Shown piece after piece: positions 60,996 to 64,000 of a stretch of DNA of 64,000 nucleotides (its first letter is position 1; every line of letters starts with the position of its first letter). Source of the stretch: Eutrigla gurnardus (lineage: Eukaryota; Chordata; Actinopteri; Perciformes; Triglidae); the NCBI GenBank assembly GCA_963514095.1, contig OY741280.1:17889163-17953162 (forward strand). The letters run 5' to 3'. The position numbers were made by a program, and so were the translations under genes. The notes below the pieces were generated by a model. That model searched no databases and was not told where the DNA came from. It saw only the letters and a list, made by a program, of their open reading frames with translations.

Positions 60996-61317
60996 AGCGT
61001 ACGTGTAGGGGGTGATGATTGGTCTTTGTGGTATTTATCCACCCCAAAAAATAAAAAAATGGCGGTTGTGGTGGTTGCTTGCCATCCCCTGCTAATGGCT
61101 TGTCAGTAGCACAGTATTGCTGTTATTGCGTCAGTACTACTTTTTTTTAAAAGAACACACATCGTACACCGTTAACCCCAATAATTATGTTTTCTCCTAA
61201 TTGCCGTGAACACTGTTGACAGCTTGTCTGAAAACTGGGATGAGAATAATCAATCTCAACGCCAGCACTTCAACAAATTGGGTTTATCGTACAGCCCGAT
61301 TTAGAAACAGCTTTATA

Positions 61318-61400
61318 GTTATAATAATAATAAACCGCATTATATAGCACTGACAAAGTGCTTTACATAGACAGAAAAAATCAATAAAAGCCAGCAAATT
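61318..61400 (+). repeat. Teleost repeat F ('ttatatagcactgacaaagtgctttacat')
   Basis: An ATA-rich start is followed by 'cattatatagcactgacaaagtgctttacatagacag' and an A-rich tail, the terminal motif of a very common fish repeat. Confidence 0.6.
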
Positions 61401-62204
61401 AGTACAGAGAATGAAATTAAGCACAAATAAAACATACACCACAGCGGAAATGGAAAGATGAAACATTGGGCTAACATTAAGGCCTCAGATCTTGGAGCTG
61501 GGAGGTCTGAGACTGAGGGACTTGGCTTTGAGCGAGACAAGACAGTAACGGCTTCATCGCCACCAGCCGACCACATCCCACCCCTCTCCGTCTCCCTCTA
61601 TATCGGGACGAATCCATCATTGCTCCACACTCTGCAGAGCCCCTGCAGGCTGCCACTTTGACTCGTTCCTGTCCTTTTTAACGCTTCACTGTTGACAGGC
61701 GAGCTCTAAAGCCGCCGTGCTGACACGGACCTCGTCCTGTAGTTGCGGATTAGCGGCGGCTAATGCCGTGCTTTTGTATATCTCTGAACATGACACAGCA
61801 CTCGAGTCGAGCGCATCTCTCACCCCGTAGGTGCTGCCTCTGAGCCGTGAACACCTGCACTGCTGTCCGCCGAAATTAAACGCTCGGCTCGGCTTCCGGC
61901 GTTCGCTAAACTGGAAAAAGAATAATGACCTGCCAAGAGCGGTTTCTACCAGCCAGAGTGAATAACAAGCCGTGTATTTTCACTGAATCATTTCACCCTG
62001 TTCATTTGAAATCTACATCACATTACGTCTAGTTTGTAATTCATTAAGAAGCCAGTTCATGTAAATGCTGGTTTAAATGCTATGAGTGTTCCTGGTGATC
62101 CACCGAAGACAGATTTTTCTGACATTTGGTTCTCAGTGGGCCTCGGTGTCGGACCCCGCCCTTCACTGTGCTCAGCAAAGGTGGATGAAATATTTAGAGC
62201 TGTC

Positions 62205-62440
62205 ATTTAAAGGGCCAGTGCGTAGCATATCAGGGGATGTATTTGGCAGAAATGGAATATAATATTCATCAGCGTATTACCTGAAAGAAAATGTTGTTTT
62301 TTTTAGTTTTTCGTCTGCCATATTTCTACAGTAGCCCAGGATGGACAAACCAGAGAGGACCTTTTACGCTACCTGGAGGCCAACATGTGTGAAACTGCGG
62401 TAATGTGAGCCGTCTGACTTCAGTTGCTCCTAAAATAGTC
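62205..62440 (+). repeat. Teleost interspersed repeat G
   Basis: 'ggggatgtatttggcagaaatggaatataatattc', 'gccatatttctacagtagcccaggatggacaaacc' and 'ttacgctacctggaggcc' occur in the order of a common percomorph repeat. Confidence 0.75.
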
Positions 62441-64000
62441 TTTCTATGATCAGGATGGCCTCTAAGCAAGCGAGCGTCGCTAGTGCCGCTAAGTTTAGAG
62501 AGGAAATCTCTCATTGGAGGAACTACAATCTGAAATATGACAATGTTTCTGGCCTGTATAGGCGTCACAATCAAAAAAAACTTTGGGAAACACTGGTTTA
62601 ATCTCTAACCATATCAGTGTTTTTATGGGAACGTTTAATTAGAAAAGTAGTCAAGTAAAGGGGTATCTAATGAAAGTGGAGCTGGTTTTCATGACACAGC
62701 GGTGGTGGGGTTTGTGGGACGCGTCCTCCTGTGGCCCGACATGCTCCCGTGTTGAGCGTTGCTCTAATCCGGTCAGGCTTATGTTGGGCGACAGATGCCC
62801 GGCCTGTGGACTCGATGAGGGATCCTAATGGGGCAGGGTGGGATGTCGCTGGGTGCTTTCCATCGGGGCTAACGTGACCCGGTGTTACATATTTGTAGCA
62901 GGTTGTATACAAGTGAAACCAGATACAAGCAAACTATTTATAGCTTCTTCTTAGATGTATTAGTGGGAATACTGGGAACAGTTTGATGCACTTCTAGAGC
63001 TGAATTAAGAGACAGCTATACATAATGTGCTCTTATAAACATGTGTATAGATAGGAAACACCCACAAAGCAGGAAAACGAGACCGGCTTCATGTTTCAAG
63101 ACTCCTCAGACGCAGCTAAACGACTTGATGATGTTGGACCTGGATGGATTTCCAGGTCACAGGACAGAAGAGCGAGGACGGGAGGAGGCGTAATTAGCAG
63201 AATCCCTCTCTCTCTGACCCTCACCCCCCGTCCCGTCACAGACATCTCCCTCCTCTCGTGCTGGACGGGCCACGCTGGTTGTAGAAAGACAGCAGTGATG
63301 CAGCAGCGAGACAAAGAGTCATGCAGGACAAAGAGCCGTTGTGATGTCTCTCTCCGCCCAGCTCGCCAGCTGATTGCCCGGATCAATAAGTAGATGCAGG
63401 CGCTCCGTCGACTGTGGAAGTACCGGGTTGGATGGATGTGCCAAAGAGCTCCCGCATGGCTTGAGAACAACTTTGCAATAGAATTGAGTCTTCAGATGTT
63501 TACGCCACACAACAATGTCACATTTCCTGTTGATGTCCCTTCATCCAAACAAAACGGGCTCCGGCTTTTTTACACAAAATTCATTCTTCTTCCTCGGGCG
63601 TCGCCTTTTCTTCTAGAATAATCTGCTGGCCAGCTGGCCTCTCCTCGCTCCCACGGTGCCAGGGGTTCAAAGCAAGGCCCCTCGCTGGCAACAGGGTGGG
63701 AGCTCTTTATTGAACAAAAGAGAGAGAGAGAGAAGGAAAACGAAAAAGAAGATTTGAATAAATAGTTTTCTTTTATTAGAAAAGCAGTGACTAAGTGATA
63801 TGTTTCGCATGCGTAATTAGATAAATGTTGGCAAAGTGGGAATTGAACAAATGCAGAATTTTTAGTCGAGACTAAATGAGCAGCGCAAATGTTGAATTGT
63901 TCGTCTGCAGCCCAGATGAGGCGATTATGAGCCGTCGTTTCAGACGAGATTTTTCCATTAATGCTTAATGTGGAGCTCGCTGCCGCTCGTGTGAAATCTC

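Larger units (their letters stand above)
58342..64000 (+). other. tmem170b: tmem170b intron 1 (partial, leaves the window on the right)
   Basis: The intron begins GTATGC at 58342. I looked for the next exon (EMWYW and hydrophobic segments) on the plus strand and did not find it. The intron holds a GT microsatellite (58415-58460), a ~22-bp-unit minisatellite (59231-59530), and teleost repeats at 60810-60995, 61318-61400 and 62205-62440. The 192-codon minus-strand ORF at 59713-60291 and the ORFs at 63.1-63.6 kb match no family I recognise. I see nothing recognisable in 58900-59220, 60300-60800, 61400-62200 or 62600-64000. Confidence 0.8.

Noticed and set aside
63130..63170. Minus-strand DLEIHPGP, similar to the 2A-like DxExNPGP motif found in some LINE ORFs
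   Set aside because: His replaces the essential Asn, and no reverse transcriptase or endonuclease sequence is nearby.

Overview
This window is nuclear genomic DNA from a bony fish, most likely a spiny-rayed (percomorph) teleost. The evidence is vertebrate GT-AG exon structure, two gene fragments recognisable by sequence, long non-coding stretches, (CA)n/(GT)n microsatellites, and several interspersed repeats I recognise from memory as typical of percomorph genomes. It is not prokaryotic: no operons, no dense ORFs, and nearly every long ORF is chance or low-complexity.

Only three coding exons can be supported, from two genes. (1) nedd9 (Cas-family adaptor HEF1/CAS-L) lies on the minus strand. 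Its 12-base first coding exon (MKYK, followed by GTAAGT) is at 17882-17893, inside a CpG-rich promoter region. Its second exon (SH3 domain plus three YQVP motifs) is at 6013-6420. Intron 1 is about 11.5 kb. Intron 2 runs off the left edge, so the remaining exons lie outside. (2) tmem170b (small multipass membrane protein) lies on the plus strand. Its first coding exon is at 58251-58341, behind a CpG-rich leader with upstream ATGs, and its intron 1 runs off the right edge. NEDD9 and TMEM170B are also neighbours in human 6p24 in the same head-to-head arrangement, which supports both calls.

Layout: 1-6012 partial nedd9 intron 2; 6013-17893 nedd9 exon 2, intron 1 and exon 1; 17894-18290 nedd9 leader and promoter; about 18.3-57.4 kb intergenic, with repeats and a few candidate regulatory motifs; 57.4-58.25 kb tmem170b promoter and leader; 58342-64000 partial tmem170b intron 1.

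Points worth a second look: a non-autonomous hAT transposon with a perfect 8-bp target-site duplication and a retained transposase 5' exon (7808-8468); a 505-bp tandem duplication carrying AGT arrays (48385-49443); a degenerate ~22-bp-unit minisatellite (59231-59530); a 24-bp palindrome with a CRE (31596-31619); a hairpin-forming inverted repeat beside the nedd9 promoter; RFX X-box motifs in nedd9 intron 2 and upstream of tmem170b; and a signal-peptide-like ORF ending at a consensus splice donor (53871-53940). I found no convincing new multi-gene system. The two genes are not known to me to act in one pathway; their adjacency is conserved synteny, perhaps with shared long-range regulation.
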